This document shows, one piece after another, positions 26,637 to 34,920 of a stretch of DNA of 64,000 nucleotides. A program made the translations under genes and the position numbers. How positions within the stretch are numbered: position 1 is the stretch's first letter; the number at the start of each line of letters is the position of its first letter. A model generated the notes under the pieces. That model saw nothing but the letters and a program-made list of their open reading frames with translations, did no database searches and was not told the origin of the DNA. Source of the stretch: Georgenia soli (GTDB lineage Bacteria > Actinomycetota > Actinomycetes > Actinomycetales > Actinomycetaceae); contig NZ_PDJI01000004.1 of NCBI RefSeq assembly GCF_002563695.1, forward strand, positions 1,116,001 through 1,180,000, in the 5' to 3' direction.

Positions 26637-29477
26637 GTGCTCGACGACCGCGCCCGTGCCGCGCCGCGCGTCGTCGGACGGTCGGAGGAGCTCGACCGGA
26701 TCGACGACATGGTCGAACGTCTTGCCACCGGCCGGGGCGGCGTCGTCGTCCTGGCCGGCCCTCCCGGCATCGGCCTGACGACCCTGCTGCACGAGGCGAT
26801 CGCCCGGGTCGGCGAGGCGGTGGCGGACGTCCGCGCCGTGCACGTGCCCAGCGGGCTGCTCGACGGCGACGCCGCCGCACTGGCTGCCGTCGCCTCGGGA
26901 GGTGGCGCGGAGTCCGTCCGGCGTGCCGCCGGAGTGGCTGCCGCAGCCGCTGCGGCCGCCTCGACCGCCGAGGCACCCGGTGATGCCGGTCTGCCCTTCC
27001 TCGACGACCCCGACCTCCTCCGCGGCGCCGTCGAGGCGCTCGGCGCGCTCGGCGCCGAACGCCCCCTCCTGGTCACGGTCGACGACGTGCCGGTGGCGGA
27101 CCGCTCGGTCTTCGCCGCCCTCACCTCGCTGGCGGCCGGGATCGCGGCCGTGCCGGTCCTGGTGGTGGCCACCAGTCACGTGCTCCCGCGCAGCCGGTAC
27201 GAGGACAGCCCCGTGGGCCCGCTGTGGGTGCGCCGCCTCCCGCCCCTGACCACCGCCGACGCCGTCGCCCTCGTGCGGGAGGCCACGGGCGGCCGGGTCC
27301 CGTGGTCGGTGGCGGCGGCGCTCGGCCAGGGCACCGGGGGCGTCCCGGGCGACCTCCTCGAGGTGTGCGCCCGGCTGGCGCCCGACCAGCTGGCGGGTCT
27401 GGACCCGCTGCCCGACCCGCTCCCCGGCACGACCGTCACGACGGCGACCTACCGGCGCTGGTGGGAGTCGCTGGCACCGCGCGCGCGGACGGCGGTGCTG
27501 TGCACCGCCGTCGCGGTCACCGCTGGGCGTGGCGCGATCGAGCAGGCTGCCGGGGCGTCGATCGCCGACGTGGCGGGACCCGACGGCGCGCCCGCCCTGC
27601 GTGCGGAGCACGGCCGTGTCACCTCGAGGGACCCGCGCCTGCTGTCCGCCGCGTGCGCGCTGAGCCGCCCGGACGAGCTCGACGCTGCGCGGCGCACCCT
27701 CGCCGACCGTCTGCCCGTGGACTCGTTCGAACGCCATCGGGAGGTCCTCCGAGCCGGGAGGCCCGTGTCCGCGGACGAGCTGGCCGCGCTCGCCGCGGCC
27801 GCCCGCGCCCTCCTGGACCGCGGCAGCTTCGCGGCGGTGAGCTCGCTCGTCGAGGAGGTGGCCGGGGCGGTGGCCCCGGCCACGCCGCCGGTGGACCTGC
27901 TCCTGCTCGGTGGCGGGGCAGCCCTGTACCGCGGGCACGCGGGACGTGCCGTCAGCCTGCTCGGCAGCGCCGTCGGGGAGGCGCCCGGCCTGCCGGCCGA
28001 GCTGTTCCCCCAGCTCCTGATCGCTGCGAACCACCGGGACCGGACCGTCCCGCACCACCTCGTCGACTCGTGCCTGTCGCGGCTCGGGGCGGAGAGGTCC
28101 CGGGACGCCGTCTCGCTCGCCGCGCTGGCCGCCCGCCTGTGCGCCGAGCAGGGGGACCTGTCCGCCGCGCACCGGTACCTCCACCACGCGGAGGCGCAGC
28201 TCGCCGACGGGGCCGCCCCTGACGCCGAGCTCGCCGCCGAGCTGGGCCTCGCGCGCGCCATGGTGGAGGGGCGCCCGCCCGCCCCGGGCCGCCGCGACGC
28301 CCTGGCCGCGTTCGCCGTCGGGCGCTCCGCCCTGGACGTCACCGGGTGGCATCTCGAGCTGCAGGAGCTCGCGCAGCTGGTCCGCAGCCGCTCCTGGGAC
28401 CGGGCCCGCGCAGCGATGCCCGACCTGCGCGCGCGCCTGCAGCGGTTCCCGGCGCCGCTGCTCCGGGCGCAGCTGGCGACGCTGTCCGTGCGCTTCCACC
28501 TCGCGGTAGGCGAGTACCGCCGCGCGGACGAGGTCGCCGCCTCCGCCGTCGGGGAGGGGCTTCCGCTGCACGTGCCGGCGGCCGGGACCGCCCTGCTGGC
28601 ACAGGTCTCCTTCCTGCGGGGCCGCCGGAGCGAGGCGGAGAGCTGGCTGGAGGACTTCTCCGAGCTGCAGGGGCCCCAAGACGTGCCGCTCCGGACCGCG
28701 GCGCTCCACGAGACCCTCGGCCTGCGCGCGCACCTCGACGGGGACGTTGCCGGGGCGGTGGACCACTACTCGCGGGCGGTGGCCGCAGGTTTCGGCCTCG
28801 TCTCGCCGTCGACGGCTCTGGATCTGGTCCACCTCCGGTGGCTGGGCCAGTGGCCGGCGGCGGACCCCGACGAGGTCGAGTCCGGGTCCGGGTCCGGGTC
28901 CGGGTCCGGGTCCGGGTCCGGGTCCGGGGGCACCGTCGCCCTCTCCCTCGCCGTGGCCCTGGTGCGGGCCCCGGCCGAGGCGGTCGTGGAGACCGTCGCG
29001 ACGACGGTCCGCACGGCGCGCACCACGGTGCCCGCTGTTCACGAGGCGCAGCTCCTTGAGCTCTCCGCCGACCGCGTCGCCGCCCTGACGCCGGAGCAGT
29101 ACGCCCGCCAGGCCCGGTCGTCACCCGGTCTGCCCGCCGAGCGCGACACGTACCGTTCGCAGCTGCTGCGGCGGGCCGGCCAGCTGTACCGGGAGTGCGG
29201 GGCGGACGCCCGCGCGGCGGCACCGGACCGCCGGCTCGCCATGCTCCAGCGTCAGGCGGGATCGGCGACGGACCTGCGAAGGCTGACGCCGGACGAGCTG
29301 GCGGTCGCGCGCCTGGTGCACCGCGGTTCCTCCAACAAGGAGGTCGCCGGCGCCCTGTACATCTCCGTCCGGACGGTCGAGCTGCGGCTGACCCACGTCT
29401 ACCGCAAGCTTGGCCTGCGCTCGCGGCGGGAGCTGCGGGCGCTGGGGGCTCTTGCCGCGGAGGAGCCGGTGCCCTAG
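26637..29477 (+). CDS. Large LuxR-family regulator with degenerate P-loop ATPase domain
   Basis: A 946-residue protein built like LAL/MalT-type regulators. The N-terminal ATPase-like domain opens VVGRSEELDRIDDMVERL and has a P-loop AGPPGIGLTTLL, where Leu47 replaces the lysine. The Walker B segment PLLVTVDDVP is intact. A long helical, TPR-like middle region spans about 350-860. A DNA-binding LuxR helix-turn-helix lies near 875-935 (LTPDELAVARLVHRGSSNKE, then ISVRTVELRLTHVYRKLGL). Residues 749-764 are eight Ser-Gly pairs encoded by a hexanucleotide repeat. The GTG at 26637 looks leaderless. It is the only clear transcription factor in the window and may control the surrounding polysaccharide genes. 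Confidence 0.88.
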   Translation: MLDDRARAAPRVVGRSEELDRIDDMVERLATGRGGVVVLAGPPGIGLTTLLHEAIARVGEAVADVRAVHVPSGLLDGDAAALAAVASGGGAESVRRAAGVAAAAAAAASTAEAPGDAGLPFLDDPDLLRGAVEALGALGAERPLLVTVDDVPVADRSVFAALTSLAAGIAAVPVLVVATSHVLPRSRYEDSPVGPLWVRRLPPLTTADAVALVREATGGRVPWSVAAALGQGTGGVPGDLLEVCARLAPDQLAGLDPLPDPLPGTTVTTATYRRWWESLAPRARTAVLCTAVAVTAGRGAIEQAAGASIADVAGPDGAPALRAEHGRVTSRDPRLLSAACALSRPDELDAARRTLADRLPVDSFERHREVLRAGRPVSADELAALAAAARALLDRGSFAAVSSLVEEVAGAVAPATPPVDLLLLGGGAALYRGHAGRAVSLLGSAVGEAPGLPAELFPQLLIAANHRDRTVPHHLVDSCLSRLGAERSRDAVSLAALAARLCAEQGDLSAAHRYLHHAEAQLADGAAPDAELAAELGLARAMVEGRPPAPGRRDALAAFAVGRSALDVTGWHLELQELAQLVRSRSWDRARAAMPDLRARLQRFPAPLLRAQLATLSVRFHLAVGEYRRADEVAASAVGEGLPLHVPAAGTALLAQVSFLRGRRSEAESWLEDFSELQGPQDVPLRTAALHETLGLRAHLDGDVAGAVDHYSRAVAAGFGLVSPSTALDLVHLRWLGQWPAADPDEVESGSGSGSGSGSGSGSGGTVALSLAVALVRAPAEAVVETVATTVRTARTTVPAVHEAQLLELSADRVAALTPEQYARQARSSPGLPAERDTYRSQLLRRAGQLYRECGADARAAAPDRRLAMLQRQAGSATDLRRLTPDELAVARLVHRGSSNKEVAGALYISVRTVELRLTHVYRKLGLRSRRELRALGALAAEEPVP
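28881..28928 (+). repeat. Hexanucleotide tandem repeat (TCCGGG)8 inside the LuxR-family gene
   Basis: Eight perfect copies of TCCGGG encode eight Ser-Gly pairs between two helical parts of the regulator. Because the unit is six bases, gain or loss of copies keeps the frame and only changes linker length. Confidence 0.95.
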
Positions 29478-29483
29478 CTGCGC

Positions 29484-29930
29484 CTACCCGGTCGCGGCCG
29501 CCACCTCCGCCGCCAGGAAGGCGCGCAGCATCGTCGACGACGTGGTGGGGGTGTAGGGCAGGTACACGACCCTGGCCCCGACCTCCCGCATCTCGGCCTC
29601 CAGCCGTTCCCCCTTGGCGGTGCCCAGCCAGTCGGTGCCCTTGAAGAGCACGTCGAAGCGGACGGCGCGCCAGGCCACCCGCTTGTCCTGGTCCACGTCG
29701 GGCACGACGGCGTCGACGAACCGCAGGCTGGCCACGATCTCCATCCGCTCGGGATGGGGGACCACCGGGTCCCGGCCCTTCATCGCCGTCAGCGCCTCGT
29801 CGGTGGTCACGCCGACGACGAGCCTGCGGCACCGTGCCCGGGCGGCCCGCAGGATGTTGAGGTGCCCGATGTGGAACATGTCGAACCCACCGGGCACGTA
29901 GCCGACGTCGCCGAGGCTCTCTTCACCCAT
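29484..29930 (-). CDS. TagD-like cytidylyltransferase family protein
   Basis: A 148-residue nucleotidyltransferase of the glycerol-3-phosphate cytidylyltransferase type. It has the HxGH motif in GGFDMFHIGHLNILRAA and a later block LFKGTDWLGTAKGERLEAEM. The position where TagD has RTxGISTT reads YTPTTSSTMLR, so it diverges there. It probably activates an alcohol phosphate with CTP for the CDP-alcohol phosphatidyltransferase encoded at 25.7-26.4 kb. The ATG at 29930 has GAGGAG upstream; a longer frame exists but lacks such a site. It ends six bases from the stop of the convergent LuxR gene. Confidence 0.88.
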   Translation of the reverse strand: MGEESLGDVGYVPGGFDMFHIGHLNILRAARARCRRLVVGVTTDEALTAMKGRDPVVPHPERMEIVASLRFVDAVVPDVDQDKRVAWRAVRFDVLFKGTDWLGTAKGERLEAEMREVGARVVYLPYTPTTSSTMLRAFLAAEVAAATG

Positions 29931-30039
29931 CGACCGCTCCTCCTGGAGAACCGCCGGGCCGCTCACGGCCCCGCTCCTGCAGGACATCCTTCGCCGCCGG
30001 GCGGCCTCCCGCGGCGCGATGCGCTCGTGTGCGGAACCC

Positions 30040-30059
30040 GTGCGGGGACGTTGCGGACC
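30040..30059. promoter_or_regulatory. Second copy of the 20-bp intergenic motif
   Basis: Matches 26550-26569 at 17 of 20 bases and lies about 110 bases upstream of the TagD-like gene, between it and wecB. A candidate shared operator for the CDP-alcohol genes and the LuxR gene. Confidence 0.3.
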
Positions 30060-30096
30060 CGGCGCCGGGCCGGTCGTGCGTCGCGCCCCGCGCCGC

Positions 30097-31248
30097 TCAG
30101 AGAGCCGCCGGCACCGGGAGGAACTCGACCGGCCTCTCCGCCACGCCGAAGTAGTGGCCGACGGCGCCCGCCACCCGGCCGGCGGCCCGGCCGTCCCCGT
30201 AGGGGTTCACCGCCCGTGACATCTCCTCGTAGGCGACGCGGTCGGTCAGCAGGGTGGTCACGGCCTCGACGATGACGTCCTCGTCCGTGCCGACCAGCCG
30301 CACGGTGCCGGCCTCGACCGCCTCGGGCCGCTCCGTCGTCTCGCGCATCACGAGCACCGGCTTGCCGAGGCTGGGCGCCTCCTCCTGCACCCCGCCGGAG
30401 TCGGTGAGGACCACGGTGGACGCCTGCATCGCGTACGCGAAATCCGCGTAGTCCAGCGGCTCCGTGACGACGACGTTGGGCAGCCCGGCGAGCGGCGGCA
30501 GGAGCGTCTCGCGCACCACCGGGTTGAGATGGGCCGGCAGGAGGAAGGCGACGTCCGGGAAGCCCCGCGCCAGCCGCGCCAGGGCCGCCGCCGTCCTCGC
30601 CATCGGCGCCCCCCAGGACTCACGCCGGTGGCTGGTGACGAGCACCGTCCGCCGGCCGGCGAGCCCGGCCAGCGCCGGGTGCGACGTCGTGAGCTCCCGG
30701 GCGACCACGTCGAGCAGGGCGTCGATGACGGTGTTGCCGGTGACGAGCACCGCTGCCGGATCGACCCCCTCGGCCAGCAGGTTGTCCCGGCTGGTCGGCG
30801 TCGGCGCGAGGTGCACGGAGGTGATCTGGGTGGTCAGCCGCCGGTTGATCTCCTCCGGGAAGGGGTTGTAGCGGTCCCCGGTGCGCAGCCCGGCCTCCAC
30901 GTGGAAGACGGGGACATGCTGGTAGAACGCCGCCAGGGCCGCGACGAAGCTGGTGGTGGTGTCGCCCTGGACGACGACGGCGTCCGGCTCCTCCTGCTGC
31001 ATCACCGCCCCGAGCCCCTCGAGCGCGCGCACGGTGATGCCGCCGAGCGACTGCCTGTCCCTCAGGATCGCGAGGTCGTGGTCGGGGACGATCCCGAACA
31101 GCGCGTTCACCTGGTCCAGCATCTGCCGGTGCTGCCCGGTGACCGTCACGATCGGGGTGAGCTGCTCGGTGCGCCCCAGCGCCGTGACCACCGGCGCCAT
31201 CTTGATCGCTTCGGGTCGGGTTCCGTAGACGACCATCACTCTGAACAT
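30097..31248 (-). CDS. wecB: UDP-N-acetylglucosamine 2-epimerase (non-hydrolysing)
   Basis: Interconverts UDP-GlcNAc and UDP-ManNAc, the precursor for UDP-ManNAcA. The 383-residue protein has the usual length. Family blocks are VVYGTRPEAIKMAPVV at the start, VQGDTTTSFVAALAAFY, FHVEAGLRTGDRYNPFPEE, LVTSHRRESWG and the C-terminal substrate segment TDSGGVQEEAPSLGKPVLVM followed by RETTERPEAVEAGT. The ATG at 31248 begins the conserved sequence. It is divergent from the 31558 gene, which heads the unit containing wecG and wecC, so the ManNAcA pathway is split across one control region. Confidence 0.95.
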   Translation of the reverse strand: MFRVMVVYGTRPEAIKMAPVVTALGRTEQLTPIVTVTGQHRQMLDQVNALFGIVPDHDLAILRDRQSLGGITVRALEGLGAVMQQEEPDAVVVQGDTTTSFVAALAAFYQHVPVFHVEAGLRTGDRYNPFPEEINRRLTTQITSVHLAPTPTSRDNLLAEGVDPAAVLVTGNTVIDALLDVVARELTTSHPALAGLAGRRTVLVTSHRRESWGAPMARTAAALARLARGFPDVAFLLPAHLNPVVRETLLPPLAGLPNVVVTEPLDYADFAYAMQASTVVLTDSGGVQEEAPSLGKPVLVMRETTERPEAVEAGTVRLVGTDEDVIVEAVTTLLTDRVAYEEMSRAVNPYGDGRAAGRVAGAVGHYFGVAERPVEFLPVPAAL

Positions 31249-31557
31249 GGGCCTGCCCTTACGTTTCTCCGGCCCCCGGGTGGCTGCATCGTGGCACCGA
31301 TCCGGCCGACGCACGGCCGAACGGGGCGCCCTCCCCGGGCGGTCTACGGCCCGCCGTCCCCGGCCGCCCTCCGCGGCCGCCCTCCGCGGCCGCCCCATCA
31401 CCCCCGTCCCACCCTCCCCCGTCCCACCGGTTCATGCCGTGAAACGGACCCCGGCCGACCCCGGCTCAATAGTTTCGACGCACACCGGGCCTGGAAAGCG
31501 CAGCGCCGGGTCGCCCCGTGGACGCCCGCCGCCGAGCGGGAGATGGAGGGACACTCG
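31249..31557. promoter_or_regulatory. Divergent control region between wecB and the wecG-wecC operon
   Basis: A 309-base gene-free stretch. It holds C-rich short direct repeats (a 13-base CCGCCCTCCGCGG-type unit near 31364-31392 and a 14-base CCCCCGTCCCACCC-type unit near 31400-31427). A TAGTTT at 31470-31475 could be the -10 box for the rightward operon. A GGAGGG lies about ten bases before the ATG at 31558. Confidence 0.4.
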
Positions 31558-32736
31558 ATGACCGCCCCGCACCTGACCGTCACGACCCGTCGCGCACGAG
31601 CCAGCGTGGCCCAGCTGACGGAGCTCGCCGTGCGCGGCCTGCCCCGGATGTGGGACGAGGACGCGCAGAGCTTCGTGCAGACGATGCGGGGGCTGCCGTC
31701 CCCGGACGGCCCCGTGCTGCGCCAGGAGGGCACGAACCTGCGTTACTCGGCGATCGTCGCGCTGGGGACGTCGCGGCTGCGGCCGGCGGAGCAGCGGGAG
31801 GCGCTGGGCGGGCGCACCGCCCGCGACCTCACCTCCGTCGTCGCCGCGCAGGCGCTGGACCACCGCGACCCCGGCGCGGTCGCCCTCGCGGCCTGGGCGG
31901 TCGCCGAGGTCACCGGCACCCCGGACGAGGCGCTGCTCGACCGGCTGGCGGACCTCCTGGGCAGGGGGACGCCGGTCCCCACCGTCCAGGCGTCGTGGAT
32001 GCTCACGGCGGCCCTCGCCGCCCCGGGCGCCGCCGCGTCGGGGCGCATCGTCTCCGCCGTCCGCGCCCGGCTGCTCGCCGCGCAGGGCGACCAGGGGATC
32101 TTCCCGCACGTCCTGCCGGCCTCCGCGCAGGGGCGCTGGCGTGCGCACGTGGGCTGTTTCGCCGACCAGGTGTACCCGGTCCAGGCACTCGCCCGGCTCG
32201 CGACCGCTCGCGACGACGCCGAGGCGCTCGCGGCCGCCAACCGGTGCGCCCGCCGCATCTGCGAGCTCCAGGGACCGGCCGGCCAGTGGTGGTGGCACTA
32301 CGACGTCCGCGACGGCTCCGTGGTGGAGGGCTTCCCCGTCTACAGCGTCCACCAGCACGCGATGGGGCCCATGGCCCTCATCGAGCTGCGCGGCGCCGGC
32401 GGGGAGGACCACATGACCGAGGTGGCACTCGGTCTGTCCTGGCTGCGCACCCATCCCGAGGTCGTCGAGGACCTCGTCGCCGAGGACCTCGCCGTCGTGT
32501 GGCGCAAGGTCTACCGGCGCGAGCCCGCCAAGGCCGCCCGCCGCCTCTCGGCCGTGACGACGTCGCTGCGCACCGGCCTGCACCTCCCGGGGCTGGACCG
32601 GCTGCTGCCCCCGACCCGGGTGGACCACGAGTGCCGCCCGTACGAGCTCGGGTGGCTCCTCTACGCCTGGCCGGCCGACGACGTCGACCGGTCCGGCGCG
32701 GACGTCCGACCTGCCGTCACGGAGGACCGATCATGA
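31558..32736 (+). CDS. Unknown all-alpha protein coupled to WecG (possible alpha/alpha-toroid)
   Basis: A 392-residue soluble protein that I do not recognise. It appears almost wholly helical, with aromatic- and histidine-rich stretches such as GIFPHVLPASAQGRWRAHVG, CFADQVYPVQALARLA and GQWWWHYDVRDGSVVEGFP followed by VYSVHQHAMGPMALIEL. This pattern resembles alpha/alpha-barrel folds of terpenoid cyclases, glycoside hydrolases or uronate epimerases, but no catalytic motif can be named. The ATG at 31558 follows GGAGGG. Its stop overlaps the wecG start by four bases (ATGA), so it is co-translated with the ManNAcA transferase and probably acts in the same step. Confidence 0.85.
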   Translation: MTAPHLTVTTRRARASVAQLTELAVRGLPRMWDEDAQSFVQTMRGLPSPDGPVLRQEGTNLRYSAIVALGTSRLRPAEQREALGGRTARDLTSVVAAQALDHRDPGAVALAAWAVAEVTGTPDEALLDRLADLLGRGTPVPTVQASWMLTAALAAPGAAASGRIVSAVRARLLAAQGDQGIFPHVLPASAQGRWRAHVGCFADQVYPVQALARLATARDDAEALAAANRCARRICELQGPAGQWWWHYDVRDGSVVEGFPVYSVHQHAMGPMALIELRGAGGEDHMTEVALGLSWLRTHPEVVEDLVAEDLAVVWRKVYRREPAKAARRLSAVTTSLRTGLHLPGLDRLLPPTRVDHECRPYELGWLLYAWPADDVDRSGADVRPAVTEDRS

Positions 32737-33527
32737 CCGACCTCGTGCGGGCGACCTCCGCCTCCACCCGCCTCCTCTTCGGCCTGCCCCTGGACGCGGC
32801 CACCCGCGCCGACGTCGTCGCCGAGTGCTCCAACGCGCTCAGCGAGCGGCGCAGGCTGCTCATCGGCGTGCTGAACGCCGCGAAGGTGGTGAACCTGCGC
32901 CGCGACCCGCTGCTGCGCGACTCGCTGCTCGACTGCGACCTCCTCCTCGCCGACGGCCAGTCGGTGGTGTGGGCGAGCCACCTGCTCGGCTCTCCCCTGC
33001 CGGAGCGCGTGGCCGGCATCGACCTCTTCGTCGCCCTCCTCGAGCTGGCGGAGCAGCAGAGCTACAGCGTCTACCTCCTCGGCGCCCGGCGCGAGGTCCT
33101 CGACCGTCTGCTCGGCAACCTGGAGGAGCGGTACCCGAACCTGCGGATCGCCGGCGCCCGGGACGGCTACTTCTCCGACGACGAGGCCGCCGACGTCGCC
33201 AGGGAGATCCGCGACTCCGGTGCCGACATGCTCTTCCTCGGCATGGTTTCGCCGAAGAAGGAGATCTTCCTGGCCTCGCACGGCTCGACCCTCGGGGTCC
33301 CGGTGCTGCACGGCGTCGGCGGGTCGTTCGACGTCCTGGCCGGGATCACCCGTCGGGCGCCGGAGCGCTGGCAGCGGCTGGGCCTGGAGTGGGCGTACCG
33401 GCTCCTGCAGGAGCCGCGCCGGATGTGGCGCCGGTACCTGCGGACCAACACCGGGTTCCTGCTGCTCCTCCTGCGCGAGCTGATCCGTCCCGCGGCGCCG
33501 CTCCAGCGCGCCGTCCGTTCCTCCTGA
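32733..33527 (+). CDS. wecG: WecG/TagA/CpsF family glycosyltransferase
   Basis: A 264-residue GT26 enzyme. The family block GVLNAAKVVNLRRDPLLRDS and then DLLLADGQSVVWASHLLG includes the catalytic aspartate region. Later come SVYLLGARREVLDRL, LFLGMVSPKKEIFLASH, VPVLHGVGGSFDVLAGITRR and the C-terminal AYRLLQEPRRMWRRYL, which contacts the membrane. WecG itself transfers ManNAcA to lipid-linked GlcNAc and TagA transfers ManNAc; wecB and wecC next door favour ManNAcA as donor here. The ATG has GGAGGA upstream and overlaps the previous stop. Confidence 0.93.
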   Translation: MTDLVRATSASTRLLFGLPLDAATRADVVAECSNALSERRRLLIGVLNAAKVVNLRRDPLLRDSLLDCDLLLADGQSVVWASHLLGSPLPERVAGIDLFVALLELAEQQSYSVYLLGARREVLDRLLGNLEERYPNLRIAGARDGYFSDDEAADVAREIRDSGADMLFLGMVSPKKEIFLASHGSTLGVPVLHGVGGSFDVLAGITRRAPERWQRLGLEWAYRLLQEPRRMWRRYLRTNTGFLLLLLRELIRPAAPLQRAVRSS

Positions 33528-33539
33528 GACGAGCCTTCC

Positions 33540-34796
33540 ATGAACCACCGTTTCGACGGCCGCGTGGCCGTCCTGGGCCTGGGCTACATCGGACTGCCGA
33601 CCGCCGTCGTGCTGGCGACGCGCGGTGTCGACGTGGTCGGCGTGGACGTCAACCCGGCCACCGTCGAGGCCGTCGCGCAGGGCCGGCTGCCTTTCGTCGA
33701 GCCGGACCTGGCCACCGCCGTCAGCGGTGCCGTCGCCATGGGCAAGCTGACGGCCACGACGGAGACGCCCGAGGCCGACGCGTACGTCATCGCCGTCCCC
33801 ACGCCGTTCAACCCGGACCACACCGCCGACCTCAGCTTCGTCCGCATGGCGGTGGAGCAGATCGCGCCGAGGCTGCGAGGCGGGGAGGTCGTGGTGCTGG
33901 AGTCGACGTCGCCCCCCGGGACGACGGCGCGGGTGAGCGAGTGGCTCGCGGAGCTGCGCCCCGACCTCACGCTGCCGCACGAGATCCAGGGCGTGCCGGA
34001 CGTGCACGTGGCGCACGGCCCGGAGCGGGTGCTGCCCGGGCGGATCATGATCGAGATGGTCACCAACGACCGCGTCGTCGGCGGCATCACGCGCCGGTGC
34101 GCGGAGCGGGCGGCCGAGATCTACCGCGTGTTCTGCCAGGGCGAGCTGCTGCTCAGCGACGCGTCCAGCGCGGAGATGGCCAAGCTGGTCGAGAACGCCT
34201 ACCGGGACGTCAACATCGCCTTCGCGAACGAGCTGTCGGTGATCAGCGACGAGCTCCACCTGGACGTGTGGGAGGTGATCCGGCTGGCCAACCGCCACCC
34301 CCGGGTCAACATCCTCACCCCGGGGCCGGGCGTCGGCGGGCACTGCATCGCGGTCGACCCGTGGTTCATCGTCGGCTCGGCGCCGGGGACCTCCCGGCTC
34401 ATCCGGGCCGCCCGGGAGATCAACGACGGCAAGCCGCACCACGTCGCCCAGCAGGTGGTCAACACCGCGGCGCGCTTCCGCGACCCGACGATCGCGTGCC
34501 TGGGGATGGCGTACAAGGCGAACATCGACGACCTGCGCGAGAGCCCGGCCGTCGAGGTCATCGAGACCCTCTCCGACACGCTCCCCGAGGTCGAGATCGC
34601 CGTGGCGGAGCCCTACGTCAACTCGCTGCCGGAGAAGCTCGCCCAGCGCTCGAACGTCTCGCTGCAGCGCACCGCCAGCGCCGTGGAGAGGTCGGACATC
34701 GTCGTGGTGCTGGTGGACCACGACCAGTTCCGCAGCCTCAACCGGTCGCTGCTGGCCGGCAAGGTCGTCTACGACACGCGGGGCATCTGGCGCTGA
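33540..34796 (+). CDS. wecC: UDP-N-acetyl-D-mannosamine dehydrogenase
   Basis: Oxidises UDP-ManNAc to UDP-ManNAcA with two NAD+. The 418-residue protein has the NAD-binding start VAVLGLGYIGLPTAVVLATR, the linker region KLVENAYRDVNIAFANEL, the catalytic cysteine in GPGVGGHCIAVDPWF and the C-terminal UDP-binding block CLGMAYKANIDDLRESPAVE. It begins 12 bases after wecG and is the last gene of the three-gene unit, followed by a strong terminator. Other UDP-sugar 6-dehydrogenases share this fold; the wecB partner supports the ManNAc substrate. Confidence 0.94.
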   Translation: MNHRFDGRVAVLGLGYIGLPTAVVLATRGVDVVGVDVNPATVEAVAQGRLPFVEPDLATAVSGAVAMGKLTATTETPEADAYVIAVPTPFNPDHTADLSFVRMAVEQIAPRLRGGEVVVLESTSPPGTTARVSEWLAELRPDLTLPHEIQGVPDVHVAHGPERVLPGRIMIEMVTNDRVVGGITRRCAERAAEIYRVFCQGELLLSDASSAEMAKLVENAYRDVNIAFANELSVISDELHLDVWEVIRLANRHPRVNILTPGPGVGGHCIAVDPWFIVGSAPGTSRLIRAAREINDGKPHHVAQQVVNTAARFRDPTIACLGMAYKANIDDLRESPAVEVIETLSDTLPEVEIAVAEPYVNSLPEKLAQRSNVSLQRTASAVERSDIVVVLVDHDQFRSLNRSLLAGKVVYDTRGIWR

Positions 34797-34860
34797 GTCC
34801 TGTCAGCTGGCCGGGCTCCTGCGACGGCCGCACCGGAAAGGTAGCCCGCCCGCACAGCAA

Positions 34861-34889
34861 GGGAGCCGCACGCCGAGCGTGCGGCTCCC
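34861..34889. terminator. Bidirectional terminator between wecC and the LamG gene
   Basis: A perfect 12-base stem (34861-34872 with 34878-34889) and a CCGAG loop lie between two convergent genes. A T-rich tract follows on the plus strand (34903-34922), so it resembles a classical intrinsic terminator for wecC and probably also stops the LamG gene. Confidence 0.85.
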
Positions 34890-34920
34890 CTCTGCGTGCT
34901 GCGCTTTCTTCTGTCTCTTC

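Noticed and set aside
30529..31557. Upstream extension of the 31558 gene over wecB
   Set aside because: The extended frame is antisense to wecB; the ATG at 31558 has its own GGAGGG and starts the helical protein.
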